A stretch of DNA of 64,000 nucleotides, from contig NZ_CP060488.1 of NCBI RefSeq assembly GCF_014334015.1, forward strand, positions 4,856,501-4,920,500, written 5' to 3'. The translations under genes and the position numbers were made by a program. This DNA is from Bacteroides sp. M10 (GTDB lineage: Bacteria; Bacteroidota; Bacteroidia; Bacteroidales; Bacteroidaceae). Below, piece after piece: positions 25,414 through 36,400 of the stretch. A model generated the notes under the pieces. The model ran no database searches. It was not told the DNA's origin and saw only the letters and a list, made by a program, of their open reading frames with translations. Numbering within the stretch: the first letter of the stretch is position 1; every line of letters starts with the position of its first letter.

Positions 25414-27738
25414 ATGAAAATATTCTTAAGTTATGGACATGATTCAAATGTTCCTTTAATAAAAAAAATAAAAGAGTACCTGTCAAAAGATGATAACGGA
25501 AAGTTGCGACATGATGTTTGGATTGACACATCAGAAATAAAGGCTGGAAAAAATTGGCGGAACTGTATAACAGAGGGAATTATGAGTAGCGATGTTGTTC
25601 TTGCAGGTTTATCAAAACATTCTACTCGAAATCCGGGGGTGTGTCGTGACGAAATTAATATTTCCATTGGAGTAAAAGGAGGGAACATCAAAACTATCCT
25701 ATTGGAACCTGTAGATGTTGTTGCACCACCAGCAATGCTCTCTCATATCCAGTGGCTTGATATGAGCGATTGGAAAGAGCATATTAATGAAGGGTTTGAT
25801 AGTATCTATTTTCAAAAGAAATTTAGAGAGATAGTAGAACTTGTAGAAACACCAGAAAACGAACGTTTTAATGGTGAAATAACAAAACTGAAAGAAGTAT
25901 TTGAACCAATTTCTTCTATCGGTCGTATTAAATCTTTGACACAAAAGGAAATGTATGGTCGTAAGTGGTTGTATGATAAGATTAGAGAATGGGATAAGAT
26001 TCCTGAACAACGCATCTTTTGGATAATGGCAGGTCCAGGTTTCGGCAAAAGTATGTTTGCTGCCAACTTGCATCTACAATATAATGCTCATATTCCTGCT
26101 GTTCAATTTGTGGAATGGGGGAAACCAGATCATTCAAATCCTTGTTGCATTTTGAAGAACCTTGCTTTTCAATTGGCTGTTAGATTTCCTGAATACAGAA
26201 AGTTTGTGCTTCAACTTCCTGAAGTCGTAGACAATAAACTTTGTAATAAGAATGAACATGAATTGTTTGACCTTTTATTTTGTGAAAGCACTTGGTTGAA
26301 GATTGATGGGAGTCTGGAAAATATATGGATTTTAATAGATGCCCTCGATGAAGCTAACGATGAATATGATAATAAAATAGCGCAAACACTTGCCAGACAC
26401 ATCAATCGTATGCCCCATTGGATTCGTTTTATTATAACGAGTAGGAATGATAGTAAAGTAAGACTTCCATTACAACAGTATAATCCGCAAGTTCTTGATT
26501 TGGATAGGTTCATTACAAATAAAAATAAAGAAGATATGATTGAATTCTTAAAGGGAGAATTATCAGACTTCAGTCCGACAGTAGAACAATGTCTCAAAAT
26601 TGTCGAAAAGAGTGAAGGTGTTTTTCTTTATCTTCAATTAACCACAGAAGAGTTAAATAAAGGACTATATTCATTGGACAAATTGGAAGATTTGCCTAAT
26701 GGTATAAATGATTACTATTATAATTTGTTTACTAGAATATTTCAAAAAAATCATCAGTTCTATCAGGAACAAGTGGTTCCTGTATTACAAATTATCTTGT
26801 CGTCCACGCAGGCGATGGATGTTCAACTTCTACAATTTTGTTCTGATTTAGAGTCAGAAACTAATTTTTATAAAGTATTGGACAGTCTGGAACATATATT
26901 GAGGATCCAAGAGGGTAGGTATGTGTTTTTTCACAATTCTATTCAAAATTGGTTAACGGATCATTCTAAATCAGGTCAATTCTTTATATCTAAGAATGAT
27001 GGTAAGAGAAAGATATCATGTAAATTTGTAGATTGGCTGGGGGCAGGTAATGCGGCATTAGACAAATCTTGGGAGAATTATAAATATGGTTTTGAAGATT
27101 GTTTACAATACAATATAACCTTACCATATCGTATTCCTAAAGAAAGAGCTATAATTTTGTTGACGACAACATGTCCTAGTGGTTCATATGGCCTTGGTGG
27201 AATACTTAGATTTTATGATGAATGTATGACATCTATTCATTTGTATATAGATAGATTATTAGAACAGCATAACGACGATTTCTTATTATCCTTTTTTATT
27301 AGCTTATTTGAAGCAACAAAAGATTTATATATTGAAATAGGTATTGTCTCAAAGGTAACAAGAGCTTTTGGGTATAGTGAAGTACCTATTAATAGGGAAG
27401 CTATATGGAAGGCTGTTAAATATTCAGCATTTATCGGTGCCATGGGAAAGCATATCGCAAATTCTACTATATTATGTCCATATAAAACATATGCTATTAT
27501 TACGCAAATAATAGCAGTCCTTGCGTTCTATGATAGAAGAGTCGGGGAGATACATTCTGGGTCTTTAAGCGATCTTGGGGATTTTACTGCATATGAATTG
27601 GATGAAGTAGTCTCTTTATTAAAACAAAACAAGACTTCTTCTGTATCAGAAAGAGTACATTATGATGATGGAGAACTTTATACCAACGCTTTAGTCCAAC
27701 TAAATCCGTCACTGTACCCCAATCATATGAATTATTGA
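25414..27738 (+). CDS. TIR-NACHT STAND ATPase (TIR-NLR-like)
   Basis: This 774-residue protein has an N-terminal TIR domain (about 1-140: MKIFLSYGHD, VWIDTSEIKAGKNW, VLAGLSKHS, GVCRDEINISIG, with E80 as the putative NADase Glu). A NACHT-type NTPase follows, with Walker A GPGFGKS (207-213), Walker B ILIDALDE (306-313) and a sensor-like FIITSRND. The region after about residue 430 is helical-looking with no WD40, TPR or LRR repeat that I can see; it is the likely sensor. Such effector-STAND-sensor proteins are known bacterial defence NLR relatives: ligand binding triggers oligomerisation, and TIR then degrades NAD+ or makes a signal nucleotide. That mode of action is inferred for this protein. 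Confidence 0.87.
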   Translation: MKIFLSYGHDSNVPLIKKIKEYLSKDDNGKLRHDVWIDTSEIKAGKNWRNCITEGIMSSDVVLAGLSKHSTRNPGVCRDEINISIGVKGGNIKTILLEPVDVVAPPAMLSHIQWLDMSDWKEHINEGFDSIYFQKKFREIVELVETPENERFNGEITKLKEVFEPISSIGRIKSLTQKEMYGRKWLYDKIREWDKIPEQRIFWIMAGPGFGKSMFAANLHLQYNAHIPAVQFVEWGKPDHSNPCCILKNLAFQLAVRFPEYRKFVLQLPEVVDNKLCNKNEHELFDLLFCESTWLKIDGSLENIWILIDALDEANDEYDNKIAQTLARHINRMPHWIRFIITSRNDSKVRLPLQQYNPQVLDLDRFITNKNKEDMIEFLKGELSDFSPTVEQCLKIVEKSEGVFLYLQLTTEELNKGLYSLDKLEDLPNGINDYYYNLFTRIFQKNHQFYQEQVVPVLQIILSSTQAMDVQLLQFCSDLESETNFYKVLDSLEHILRIQEGRYVFFHNSIQNWLTDHSKSGQFFISKNDGKRKISCKFVDWLGAGNAALDKSWENYKYGFEDCLQYNITLPYRIPKERAIILLTTTCPSGSYGLGGILRFYDECMTSIHLYIDRLLEQHNDDFLLSFFISLFEATKDLYIEIGIVSKVTRAFGYSEVPINREAIWKAVKYSAFIGAMGKHIANSTILCPYKTYAIITQIIAVLAFYDRRVGEIHSGSLSDLGDFTAYELDEVVSLLKQNKTSSVSERVHYDDGELYTNALVQLNPSLYPNHMNY

Positions 27739-27756
27739 CAGAATCAAACGAAGTAA

Positions 27757-27969
27757 GTTGCAGCATTTGAATTTTCAGGAGATCATTATGTCGAATGCAG
27801 AAGGTTCTTCTTGGTATATCAGAAAGGAAAACATTTAGAAACATCGGCGAATCCTGTTCATTTGTGCCGTTGTGGGCAGTCGTTCAACAAACCTTTCTGC
27901 AACGGGACACATGCCAGTATGCATTTCTGTGATAATATTCCGCTGGAAAAAATACAAAGAGAGTACTAA
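27757..27969 (+). pseudogene. Remnant of a CDGSH iron-sulfur protein gene
   Basis: The frame from 27757 to the TAA at 27967-27969 has no ATG before the motif. It encodes a recognisable CDGSH core, HLCRCGQSFNKPFCNGTHA, with the three Cys and one His that would ligate a 2Fe-2S cluster (the usual D of CDG is N here). The first half of a normal CDGSH domain (a G-P-L/Y-V-type strand) is not recognisable, and the frame begins right after two stops, one of them the TIR-NACHT stop. It looks like the 3' end of a gene truncated when the TIR cassette arrived or by decay. A functional start at a TTG (27814) cannot be excluded. Confidence 0.6.
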
Positions 27970-27973
27970 AAGA

Positions 27974-28003
27974 GAATCGGCTACAGGATCCTACAGCCGA
28001 TTC
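27974..28003. terminator. Hairpin between the CDGSH remnant and the histidine kinase
   Basis: GAATCGGCT and AGCCGATTC flank the inner palindrome AGGATCCT. There is no strong T run on either side, so termination for the convergent genes is plausible but not certain. Confidence 0.5.
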
Positions 28004-28075
28004 CTGTTGGAGGTTATTCATTATTATTAGTACTAACCATCATTAATTGAATATCCCCTTTCACATATAGTCAGT

Positions 28076-30508
28076 CTAGTCAGCAGCGTGGTACGGATGT
28101 GTAAACCAGAAGCAGGAGCCTACTCCTTCGGTTGAATCCACGCCAATTTCTCCTCCCATTTGAGAAACGATACTTTTGCAAATAGAAAGTCCTAAACCTG
28201 TACCCTGAACAAAAGTATTCAGTTTCACAAAACGTTCAAATACGCTCTTTTGCTTTTCTTCCGGTATTCCCATTCCTGTGTCGTGCACATAGAATTTTAT
28301 TTTCTGATGGGATATTTGTTCGTAGCCAAGGGTGATAGTGCCTTGCCGGGTGAACTTTAATGCATTATTTATAAAGTTACTGATTACTTGGGTGAATCTA
28401 TTCTTATCTGTGTAGATATAACATTCCGGCAGTATCTCCTCAAAAATCAGTTCAACGCCTTTACCCACTTTCATACCCATTGATTTGATGATTTCAGAAC
28501 AAGTCTCGTTTACATCTACATTGGTATATACAAAATTAAATGTTCCGGCTTCAATTTTCGAAAGATCGAGAATGTCCGATATCAGTTGCAAAAGAAGTTC
28601 ATTATTCTCTTGCACGATTTTGATATATTCCTGCCGTTCGCTTCTGCTGTCCGTTTCAGCTAACAAGCTGGAAAAACCGACAATAGCATTGAGAGGAGTA
28701 CGGATCTCATGACTCATATTGGCTAGGAAAGCCGACTTCAGGCGATCCAGTTCTTCTGCTTTATCGCGAGCAATAATCAATTTCTGTTCAGTCTCTTTCA
28801 AAGGCGTGATGTCGTAATTGATACATAGCATCTCAATAACGCCGTCTTGCGGACGATAATCTCTGACCATTACATTAATACTGGTCCATGTATATTTACC
28901 ATTTTCCCTGCAGACACGAACTTCTTTGCGCAAACTGGTTGCTTTTCCTTCTTTCACTTCGCGCACAAAGTTCTTCAGAACCGCCTGATCTTCAGGAACC
29001 ACATGAGCATATACTCCGATAACCTCCGGCATAGGAATACCTTCCTTTTCTCCCAAATTCCTGTACCATGTATCCTGGGCATACCCGTCTCTTGTCAGTA
29101 CATTGAAATGGGCAAACCCTACCTTGGCATAATCACCGATCAGAAGAAACAGATTCTCAAATTCCTGTATCTTAGTGTATGCATTGGTTGTCTCTGTCGT
29201 ATCTATATTGATAAACAGATAGTTGATAAATCGGTTTTGAGAATCATAGAGAGCGGTAACTTTAGTAGTAAGATTGATAATCCCTTCCCTCTCGCTTTCT
29301 ACATACTGATTTATTTTTGCGAAATCATAATTAATGGAGAAATTTACATCTTCTTTGGCTTTCAACTTTTCTTTTACCTCTGTGGGGATATTAGGATTGT
29401 CGAACAAGTTAATTCCTAGTGCCTCATTCTTGTCAGATAAACCAAATATTTCAAGTTCTTTATCATTGATGTCTACCAGATAGCCATCTTTATCATAAAG
29501 TTCGACACCTGCCGGAAGATTCTTGTATATGTTTCTCAATATCTTTTCGCTGTTGTCCAAAGCAATACGATCTTCTTGGGCCTGCAACTCCGATTTTCGT
29601 AATTCGATGCAAATACTGATAATATTAGCGAGAGAAGAGAAGCATTGATAATCCACATTGCTCCAGTTGCGTTGTGTTCTTACCATATCAATTCCCATGT
29701 AACCCCATACTTCCTCTTTAGATATTAAAGGAACTACCATCAGTGATTTAATATCCTGCATTTCTAATGTACGGCGATATTCTTCTGCTTCTTCAGGCAT
29801 ATCATCCAGTGTGTTCAGAATAATTGCTCTTCTTTCGCCTATCTGATGATTCCACCAGGTAGATGGGTCCCAAGGGATATTACTTAAAAAATCCTGCTCT
29901 TTGGAGATGCCTTCGGCTGTGGCTTCATAAGTACAGTCCTGACGTTGTTCTTTTCTGTTTATTTCGAAGATATAAATACGGTCACCTTGGAACTGTTTGA
30001 GGAGATCTCCTAATGTCTCATTTATCACTTGAGTCACATCATCACATTGCAGAAACGCAAGCAATGAATATGAAATATTATTCTGCTGATAGAGTAAACT
30101 GCTGACTTGAAGAAAATCAATGTTTCCATTTGAATTATCGATAGGTCTGTCAATATATTGCAGAAAGCCGGTCATGTTCCTGTATCCCTCTTTATCAGGT
30201 TTCTGGAAACTGATTTTGGAGTACACCCAGATTTCCCCGTCTTTTGCCCGGATAGGAAACATTTGCTCGTAAGTCTGTAAATTGGATAAGGACAGATATT
30301 CGTTTTTAAGACGCAACCGATGGTCTTCACGTATTCTTTGGTGGAACTCGGTGAAACTAATGCGATTACCTTCAAGGCCGAGTAAGTCTACAATAAAGTC
30401 GGAACAAATATATTCCTGATTCTTCAAATCTGACTCCCACCATCCCATTTTGGCCATTTGTGCTATCTGAACGTATTTTTCATAGTCATAATTTGTTTGT
30501 TCTTTCAT
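28076..30508 (-). CDS. Cytoplasmic PAS/GAF sensor histidine kinase without receiver
   Basis: This 810-residue kinase has no signal peptide or membrane helix. In order: an N-terminal PAS (about 1-115), a GAF domain (about 150-305, ending [24 protein letters not shown]), a PAS (about 320-435, [27 protein letters not shown]), another PAS/PAC (about 445-575), HisKA with the phospho-His in [21 protein letters not shown], and HATPase_c with [10 protein letters not shown] (N box), DTGMGIP (G1) and GTGLGLSI (G2). No receiver or DNA-binding domain is attached and no regulator gene is adjacent. It is thus an orphan kinase whose partner is elsewhere. It is transcribed towards the TIR insert. Confidence 0.92.
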   Translation of the reverse strand: MKEQTNYDYEKYVQIAQMAKMGWWESDLKNQEYICSDFIVDLLGLEGNRISFTEFHQRIREDHRLRLKNEYLSLSNLQTYEQMFPIRAKDGEIWVYSKISFQKPDKEGYRNMTGFLQYIDRPIDNSNGNIDFLQVSSLLYQQNNISYSLLAFLQCDDVTQVINETLGDLLKQFQGDRIYIFEINRKEQRQDCTYEATAEGISKEQDFLSNIPWDPSTWWNHQIGERRAIILNTLDDMPEEAEEYRRTLEMQDIKSLMVVPLISKEEVWGYMGIDMVRTQRNWSNVDYQCFSSLANIISICIELRKSELQAQEDRIALDNSEKILRNIYKNLPAGVELYDKDGYLVDINDKELEIFGLSDKNEALGINLFDNPNIPTEVKEKLKAKEDVNFSINYDFAKINQYVESEREGIINLTTKVTALYDSQNRFINYLFINIDTTETTNAYTKIQEFENLFLLIGDYAKVGFAHFNVLTRDGYAQDTWYRNLGEKEGIPMPEVIGVYAHVVPEDQAVLKNFVREVKEGKATSLRKEVRVCRENGKYTWTSINVMVRDYRPQDGVIEMLCINYDITPLKETEQKLIIARDKAEELDRLKSAFLANMSHEIRTPLNAIVGFSSLLAETDSRSERQEYIKIVQENNELLLQLISDILDLSKIEAGTFNFVYTNVDVNETCSEIIKSMGMKVGKGVELIFEEILPECYIYTDKNRFTQVISNFINNALKFTRQGTITLGYEQISHQKIKFYVHDTGMGIPEEKQKSVFERFVKLNTFVQGTGLGLSICKSIVSQMGGEIGVDSTEGVGSCFWFTHPYHAAD

Positions 30509-30554
30509 ATTGTTTGCTCTTGTTTTCTGTTTTATATTCTAAGACATTAGCCAA

Positions 30555-30562
30555 CAAAGATA
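30555..30562 (-). promoter_or_regulatory. -7 box of the PAS/GAF kinase gene
   Basis: Read on the minus strand, TATCTTTG is a perfect Bacteroides -7 box, 46 bases upstream of the kinase start. No clear -33 element is seen. The divergent gap 30509-30727 also holds copy 2 of the shared motif on the plus strand. Confidence 0.55.
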
Positions 30563-30650
30563 AGCATAACTTTTAAATAATGAGGCGTTTGTGTATCACC
30601 GCGGGAGGAAAATGAAAGTCTGGTGCCGAAAAGTGGAAAAAGAGACGAAT

Positions 30651-30678
30651 GAGTACAAACAAGAGATTATTTCGTCTT
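30651..30678 (+). promoter_or_regulatory. Shared bipartite motif, copy 2 (GH138 operon)
   Basis: GAGTACAAAC-N12-CGTCTT has the same half-sites and spacing as the copies at 6574, 39347 and 57171. It ends 49 bases before the GH138 start. Confidence 0.65.
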
Positions 30679-30727
30679 CTTCTTAGTTAAGAAGTGAATT
30701 ATATAATCTATAATATATATCAGAAGA

Positions 30728-33427
30728 ATGAAAAATATCAGATTATTCATGTTTGCGGCATGCACACTTTTTTTAGCAGCGTGTGGCAGGCAAACCGTGA
30801 AGATTATGACTCCGCCGGATGCGTCAAATCGTGTTTTGTTTGGTGCGGAGCAGTTACAGGCTACCTTGGATAAAGCCGGTTATCAGGTAATGATGCAGCA
30901 GGGAGATACTACATTCTCCGATCCCGAAATCAAAACAATCTTGCTGACGGAAGTGAATGACACGACACTCAAGAAAGAAGGTTTTCACATTACGACGACC
31001 GGCAATCTGACCAGAGTGTCCGGCAGGGATGGGAGTGGCGTCATTTACGGATGTCGCGAACTGATAGACCGTGTGAATGACTCGGATGGTCGGTTGAATT
31101 TCCCGGAAGAATTAAAGGACGGTCCTGAAATGGTATTGCGTGGAGCTTGTGTAGGATTACAGAAGATGACCTACCTGCCGGGACATGGTGTATATGAATA
31201 TCCGTATACTCCGGAAAGTTTCCCTTGGTTTTATGATAAAGAACAGTGGATTAAATATTTGGATATGCTGGTTGCCAATCGCATGAATTCATTGTATCTC
31301 TGGAATGGACATCCGTTTGCTTCTTTGGTGAAACTGGAAGATTATCCGTTTGCACTGGAAGTAGATGAAGAAACATTCAAAAAGAATGAAGAAATGTTCT
31401 CTTTCCTCACAGAAGAAGCGGACAAGCGCGGTATCTTTGTGATACAGATGTTTTATAATATTATTCTTTCCAAACCTTTTGCTGAACATTACGGGCTGAA
31501 AACACAGGATCGTAATCGTCCTATTACTCCTTTGATTGCCGATTATACACGCAAGAGTATTGCCGCTTTCATAGAAAAATATCCCAATGTAGGACTACTT
31601 GTTTGCCTGGGTGAAGCGATGTGTACGGTAGAGGATGATGTGGAATGGTTTACAAAAACAATTATTCCCGGAGTGAAAGACGGATTACAGGCATTGGGAC
31701 GTACGGATGAACCGCCTCTTTTGTTGCGTGCACACGACACGGACTGTAAACTGGTGATGGATGCTGCATTGCCGCTTTATAAGAATCTTTATACGATGCA
31801 TAAATATAATGGTGAATCGTTGACAACTTACGAACCTCGTGGCCCCTGGTCGAAAATACATACGGATTTGAGTTCATTGGGTTCCATCCATATCAGTAAC
31901 GTACATATCCTGGCCAATCTGGAACCATTCCGCTGGGGATCTCCGGATTTCGTACAGAAAGCGGTAACTGCCATGCATAATGTACACGGTGCCAATGCAC
32001 TGCATCTTTATCCGCAGGCTTCTTATTGGGATTGGCCCTATACGGCTGATAAATTGCCGAACAACGAACGTGAGTTCCAATTGGATCGTGACTGGATTTG
32101 GTATCAGACATGGGGACGTTATGCATGGAATTGCCATCGCGATCGTACAGATGAGATGGGCTACTGGAACCATCAGTTAGGGAAGTTCTATGGAACATCT
32201 GACGAGAATGCAAGCAATATCCGCGTAGCTTATGAAGAAAGTGGTGAGATTGCTCCAAAGCTATTACGTCGTTTCGGTATCACAGAGGGAAATCGCCAGA
32301 CATTATTGCTGGGTATGTTTATGAGCCAACTTGTCAATCCATATAAATATACCATCTATCCGGGATTCTATGAAAGTTGCGGACCGGAAGGGGAGAAGCT
32401 GATAGAATATGTAGAGAAAGAATGGAAAAAGCAACCTCATGTAGGTGAAATGCCTTTGGATATTGTTGCTCAAGTAATAGAGCACGGGGATAAGGCAGTA
32501 GCGGCTATTGATAAGGCGGCTGCCTCCGTATCTTCAAATAAGGACGAATTTGCCCGTTTACAAAATGATATGCATTGTTATCGTGAATTTGCGTATGCGT
32601 TCAACCTAAAAGTGAAAGCCGCCAAGCTGGTATTGGATTATCAATGGGGCAAAGACATCAAAAACCTTGAAGAAGCTATTCCTTTGATGGAACAAAGCTT
32701 GGAGCATTATCGTAAATTGGTGGAATTGACAGACGAACATTATTTGTATGCCAACAGTATGCAGACAGCTCAACGTCGTATTCCTATCGGTGGAGATGAT
32801 GGAAAGAATAAGACTTGGAAAGAATTGCTGGTACACTACGAAAAAGAATTGGAGAACTTCAAAGCTAATCTCGCCCTGTTGAAAGAAAAACAGAATGGAA
32901 ATGCGGTGGCTGAAACTGTAGAGATTGCTGCCTGGGCTCCTGCAAACGTAAAACTGATCTCTAATTATCCGGCAGTGAAAGTGGAGGAGGGTACTTCTTT
33001 ATTTGTCGATCTTCCGGGTAAGATAGAAGCAGTAGCTCCTGAATTGAAAGGAATGAAAGCGCTTCGTTTCAATGGAAACGAGCAGAGAGAGAAAGGCACG
33101 AGTATCACTTTCGAAACAGATGCTCCGGTGAAATTATTAGTAGCCTATTTCAAAGATGACCAGAAAAAGTATGCAAAGGCTCCGAAACTGGAAATCGATG
33201 CATCAGCCAATGATTACGGTCAGGCGGAACCTGTGTTGACGAATGCTGTCCGTATCAACGGAATGCCTTTGGCAAATGTACATGCATATAGTTTTCCGGC
33301 CGGAAAGCATACGCTGATGTTACCCAAAGGTTATCTGCAAGTGCTAGGATTTACTGCTGCAGAGATGAAGGTGCGTAATGCCGGACTTGCCGGGGATGAA
33401 GAAACAATGGATTGGTTATTTTACTAA
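30728..33427 (+). CDS. GH138 alpha-D-galacturonidase-type enzyme
   Basis: An 899-residue protein with a lipoprotein-like signal (FLAACG). An N-terminal alpha/beta domain (about 25-135) precedes a TIM-barrel (LRGACVGLQKMTYLPG, WIKYLDMLVANRMNSLYLWNGHP, VGLLVCLGEAMCT, HKYNGESLTTYEP, ILANLEPFRWGSP). E296 (LGEA) and E363 (NGES) are 67 residues apart, the same spacing as the catalytic Glu294 and Glu361 that I recall for BT0997, the founding GH138 enzyme. That enzyme removes alpha-linked galacturonic acid from RG-II side chain A. A helical region and a C-terminal beta domain follow. The GH137-GH2 gene starts 16 bases downstream, the same order as BT0997-BT0996. Confidence 0.85.
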   Translation: MKNIRLFMFAACTLFLAACGRQTVKIMTPPDASNRVLFGAEQLQATLDKAGYQVMMQQGDTTFSDPEIKTILLTEVNDTTLKKEGFHITTTGNLTRVSGRDGSGVIYGCRELIDRVNDSDGRLNFPEELKDGPEMVLRGACVGLQKMTYLPGHGVYEYPYTPESFPWFYDKEQWIKYLDMLVANRMNSLYLWNGHPFASLVKLEDYPFALEVDEETFKKNEEMFSFLTEEADKRGIFVIQMFYNIILSKPFAEHYGLKTQDRNRPITPLIADYTRKSIAAFIEKYPNVGLLVCLGEAMCTVEDDVEWFTKTIIPGVKDGLQALGRTDEPPLLLRAHDTDCKLVMDAALPLYKNLYTMHKYNGESLTTYEPRGPWSKIHTDLSSLGSIHISNVHILANLEPFRWGSPDFVQKAVTAMHNVHGANALHLYPQASYWDWPYTADKLPNNEREFQLDRDWIWYQTWGRYAWNCHRDRTDEMGYWNHQLGKFYGTSDENASNIRVAYEESGEIAPKLLRRFGITEGNRQTLLLGMFMSQLVNPYKYTIYPGFYESCGPEGEKLIEYVEKEWKKQPHVGEMPLDIVAQVIEHGDKAVAAIDKAAASVSSNKDEFARLQNDMHCYREFAYAFNLKVKAAKLVLDYQWGKDIKNLEEAIPLMEQSLEHYRKLVELTDEHYLYANSMQTAQRRIPIGGDDGKNKTWKELLVHYEKELENFKANLALLKEKQNGNAVAETVEIAAWAPANVKLISNYPAVKVEEGTSLFVDLPGKIEAVAPELKGMKALRFNGNEQREKGTSITFETDAPVKLLVAYFKDDQKKYAKAPKLEIDASANDYGQAEPVLTNAVRINGMPLANVHAYSFPAGKHTLMLPKGYLQVLGFTAAEMKVRNAGLAGDEETMDWLFY

Positions 33428-33443
33428 TCTCATTAGATTATAG

Positions 33444-36400
33444 ATGAAAAATATTATGAAGAAGTTATTGCTGGCTGTTTTTAGTATAACCACAACTTTC
33501 TCTCTGTATGCGCGACGCGAAGTTCCGCAGGAACGGATGGAGCAGATTTATGAAGAGGTGAAGACACCGTATAAGTACGGTCTTGCCATCGCACCGGCAG
33601 ACAATCATCATAAGATCGATTGCCCTACCGTTTTCCGTCAGGGAGACAAGTGGTTGATGACCTACGTCGTCTATAACGGTAAAAGTGGAACGGACGGACG
33701 CGGATACGAGACATGGATAGCGGAAAGCGACAATTTGCTTGAATGGCGTACATTAGGACGAATTCTTTCTTACCGGGATGGAAAATGGGACTGTAACCAG
33801 CGTGGCGGCTTTCCTGCATTACCGGATATGGAATGGGGTGGAAGCTATGAACTTCAAACTTATAAAGGCCGCCATTGGATGACGTATATCGGTGGCGAAG
33901 GCACCGGCTACGAAGCAGTGAAAGCTCCGCTTTACATCGGACTGGCATCAACAAAAGGAGATATTTCCACTGCCCACGAATGGGAATCTCTGGACAAACC
34001 GATCTTGAGCATCCATGATAAAGATGCCCAATGGTGGGAGAAACTGACTCAATATAAGAGTACTGTTTATTGGGATAAGGATAAAACGTTGGGCGCTCCG
34101 TTTGTAATGTATTACAATGCAGGTGGCCGTCATCCGGAAACGGATTTAAAAGGAGAACGTGTTGGCATCGCTCTTTCCAAGGATATGAAGACCTGGAAAC
34201 GTTATCCGGGAAATCCGGTCTTTGCACATGAAGCGGATGGAACGATTACGGGAGATGCACATATCCAGAAGATGGGAGATGTGTATGTGATGTTCTATTT
34301 CTCTGCTTTTGAACCTTCGCGTAAATATAAGGCATTCAATACGTTTGCCGCCAGCTATGATTTGGTGAACTGGACTGACTGGAAAGGAGCCGACCTGGTT
34401 ATCCCTTCCAAGAACTACGATGAATTGTTTGCTCATAAGAGTTATGTGGTAAAGCATGATGGAGTGGTTTATCATTTTTATTGTGCGGTAAACAACGCAG
34501 AGCAACGTGGCATTGCCATCGCTACCAGTAAGCCGATGGGACGTTCGGCGGTTCGCTTTCCGAAACCGGAAATTAAAGATCGGCGGTTAATCACTACATT
34601 GAATGAGGGTTGGAAGACCTGGATTACAGAAGCAACTCATTTGAAAGGTAATTTTATGATGCCTGCAAAGACGGTGAATATCCCTCATAATTGGGATGAT
34701 TATTATGGATATCGCCAGTTGACACATGGAAATATGCATGGAACCGCCATGTATGTAAAAGACTTCACAGCCGATATAAAATCCGGGAAACGATATTTCC
34801 TTCGTTTTGATGGAGTAGGTACATACGCTACCATTAAAGTAAACGGAACGGACTTCGGTCGTCACCCTGTTGGACGTACTACATTAACCTTGGACGTTAC
34901 AGATGCAATGAAGCAGGGAACAAATCGCCTGGAAGTAAAAGCCGAGCATCCGGAAATGATTGCCGATATGCCTTGGGTATGTGGTGGATGTTCATCGGAA
35001 TGGGGATTCAGTGAGGGGTCACAGCCCTTCGGTATTTTCCGTCCTGTGGTGCTGGAGGTGACCGATGAAATTCGTATAGAACCTTTTGGTGTACACATCT
35101 GGAATGATGAAAAGGCTGTTAACGTATTTGTTGAAACGGAGGTTAAGAATTATGGTAAGGCAACAGAAACGATAGAGTTGGTCAATAAACTAAGCAATGC
35201 CGATGGAAAACAAGTTTTCCGTTTGGTGGAGAAAGTAACTTTGGCTCCGGGAGAAATGAAAGTCGTTCGCCAGCAAGCTCCTGTCGAGAAACCTGTTTTG
35301 TGGGATACAGAAAATCCATATCTCTATAAACTAGCCAGTATGATTAAGCGTGATACAAAAACTACGGATGAAATCTCAACACCGTTTGGTATCCGTACCA
35401 TTAGCTGGCCGGTTAAACGGAATGATGGAGACGGACGTTTTTACCTGAACGGAAAACCGGTGTTTATTAATGGGGTATGCGAGTACGAACATCAGTTTGG
35501 ACAGAGCCATGCATTCAGCAATGAACAGGTGGTTGCAAGAGTAAAACAGATACGTGCGGCCGGGTTTAATGCATTCCGGGATGCTCATCAGCCCCATCAT
35601 CTCGACTATCAGAAGTATTGGGATGAAGAGGGAATCCTGTTCTGGACACAATTATCTGCTCATGTATGGTATGATACTCCGGAGTTTCGCGAGAACTTCA
35701 AGAAGTTACTTCGTCAATGGGTGAAAGAACGTCGCAATTCTCCTTCAGTGGTAATGTGGGGATTACAGAATGAAAGTACTTTACCTCGTGAATTTGCACA
35801 GGAATGCAGTGATATTATTCGTGAGATGGACCCGACTGCAAAGACAATGCGCGTCATTACAACTTGTAATGGCGGTGAAGGTACAGACTGGAATGTGATT
35901 CAGAATTGGAGCGGTACGTATGGGGGAGATGTGACTAAATATGGTCGGGAACTTTCTCAAACTAACCAATTATTGAATGGGGAATATGGAGCATGGAGAA
36001 GTATCGGTTTGCATACGGAACCGGGAGATTTCCAAGTGAATGGTGTGTGGAGTGAAGACCGTATGTGCCAGTTGATGGAAACCAAAATCCGTTTGGCAGA
36101 GCAGGTTAAAGATAGTGTTTGCGGACAGTTTCAGTGGATATACAGCAGCCATGACAATCCCGGACGTCGCCAACCGGATGAAGCATATCGCCAAATAGAT
36201 AAAGTCGGTCCGTTCAATTACAAAGGACTGGTTACTCCATGGGAAGAACCGTTGGATGTGTATTATATGTATCGTGCCAACTATGTTTCCGCAGCCAAAG
36301 ATCCGATGGTCTATCTCGTATCCCATACATGGACTGACCGTTTTGAGAAAGGACGTCGCCGTGCTACTATAGAGGCTTACAGTAATTGTGATTCTGTGTT

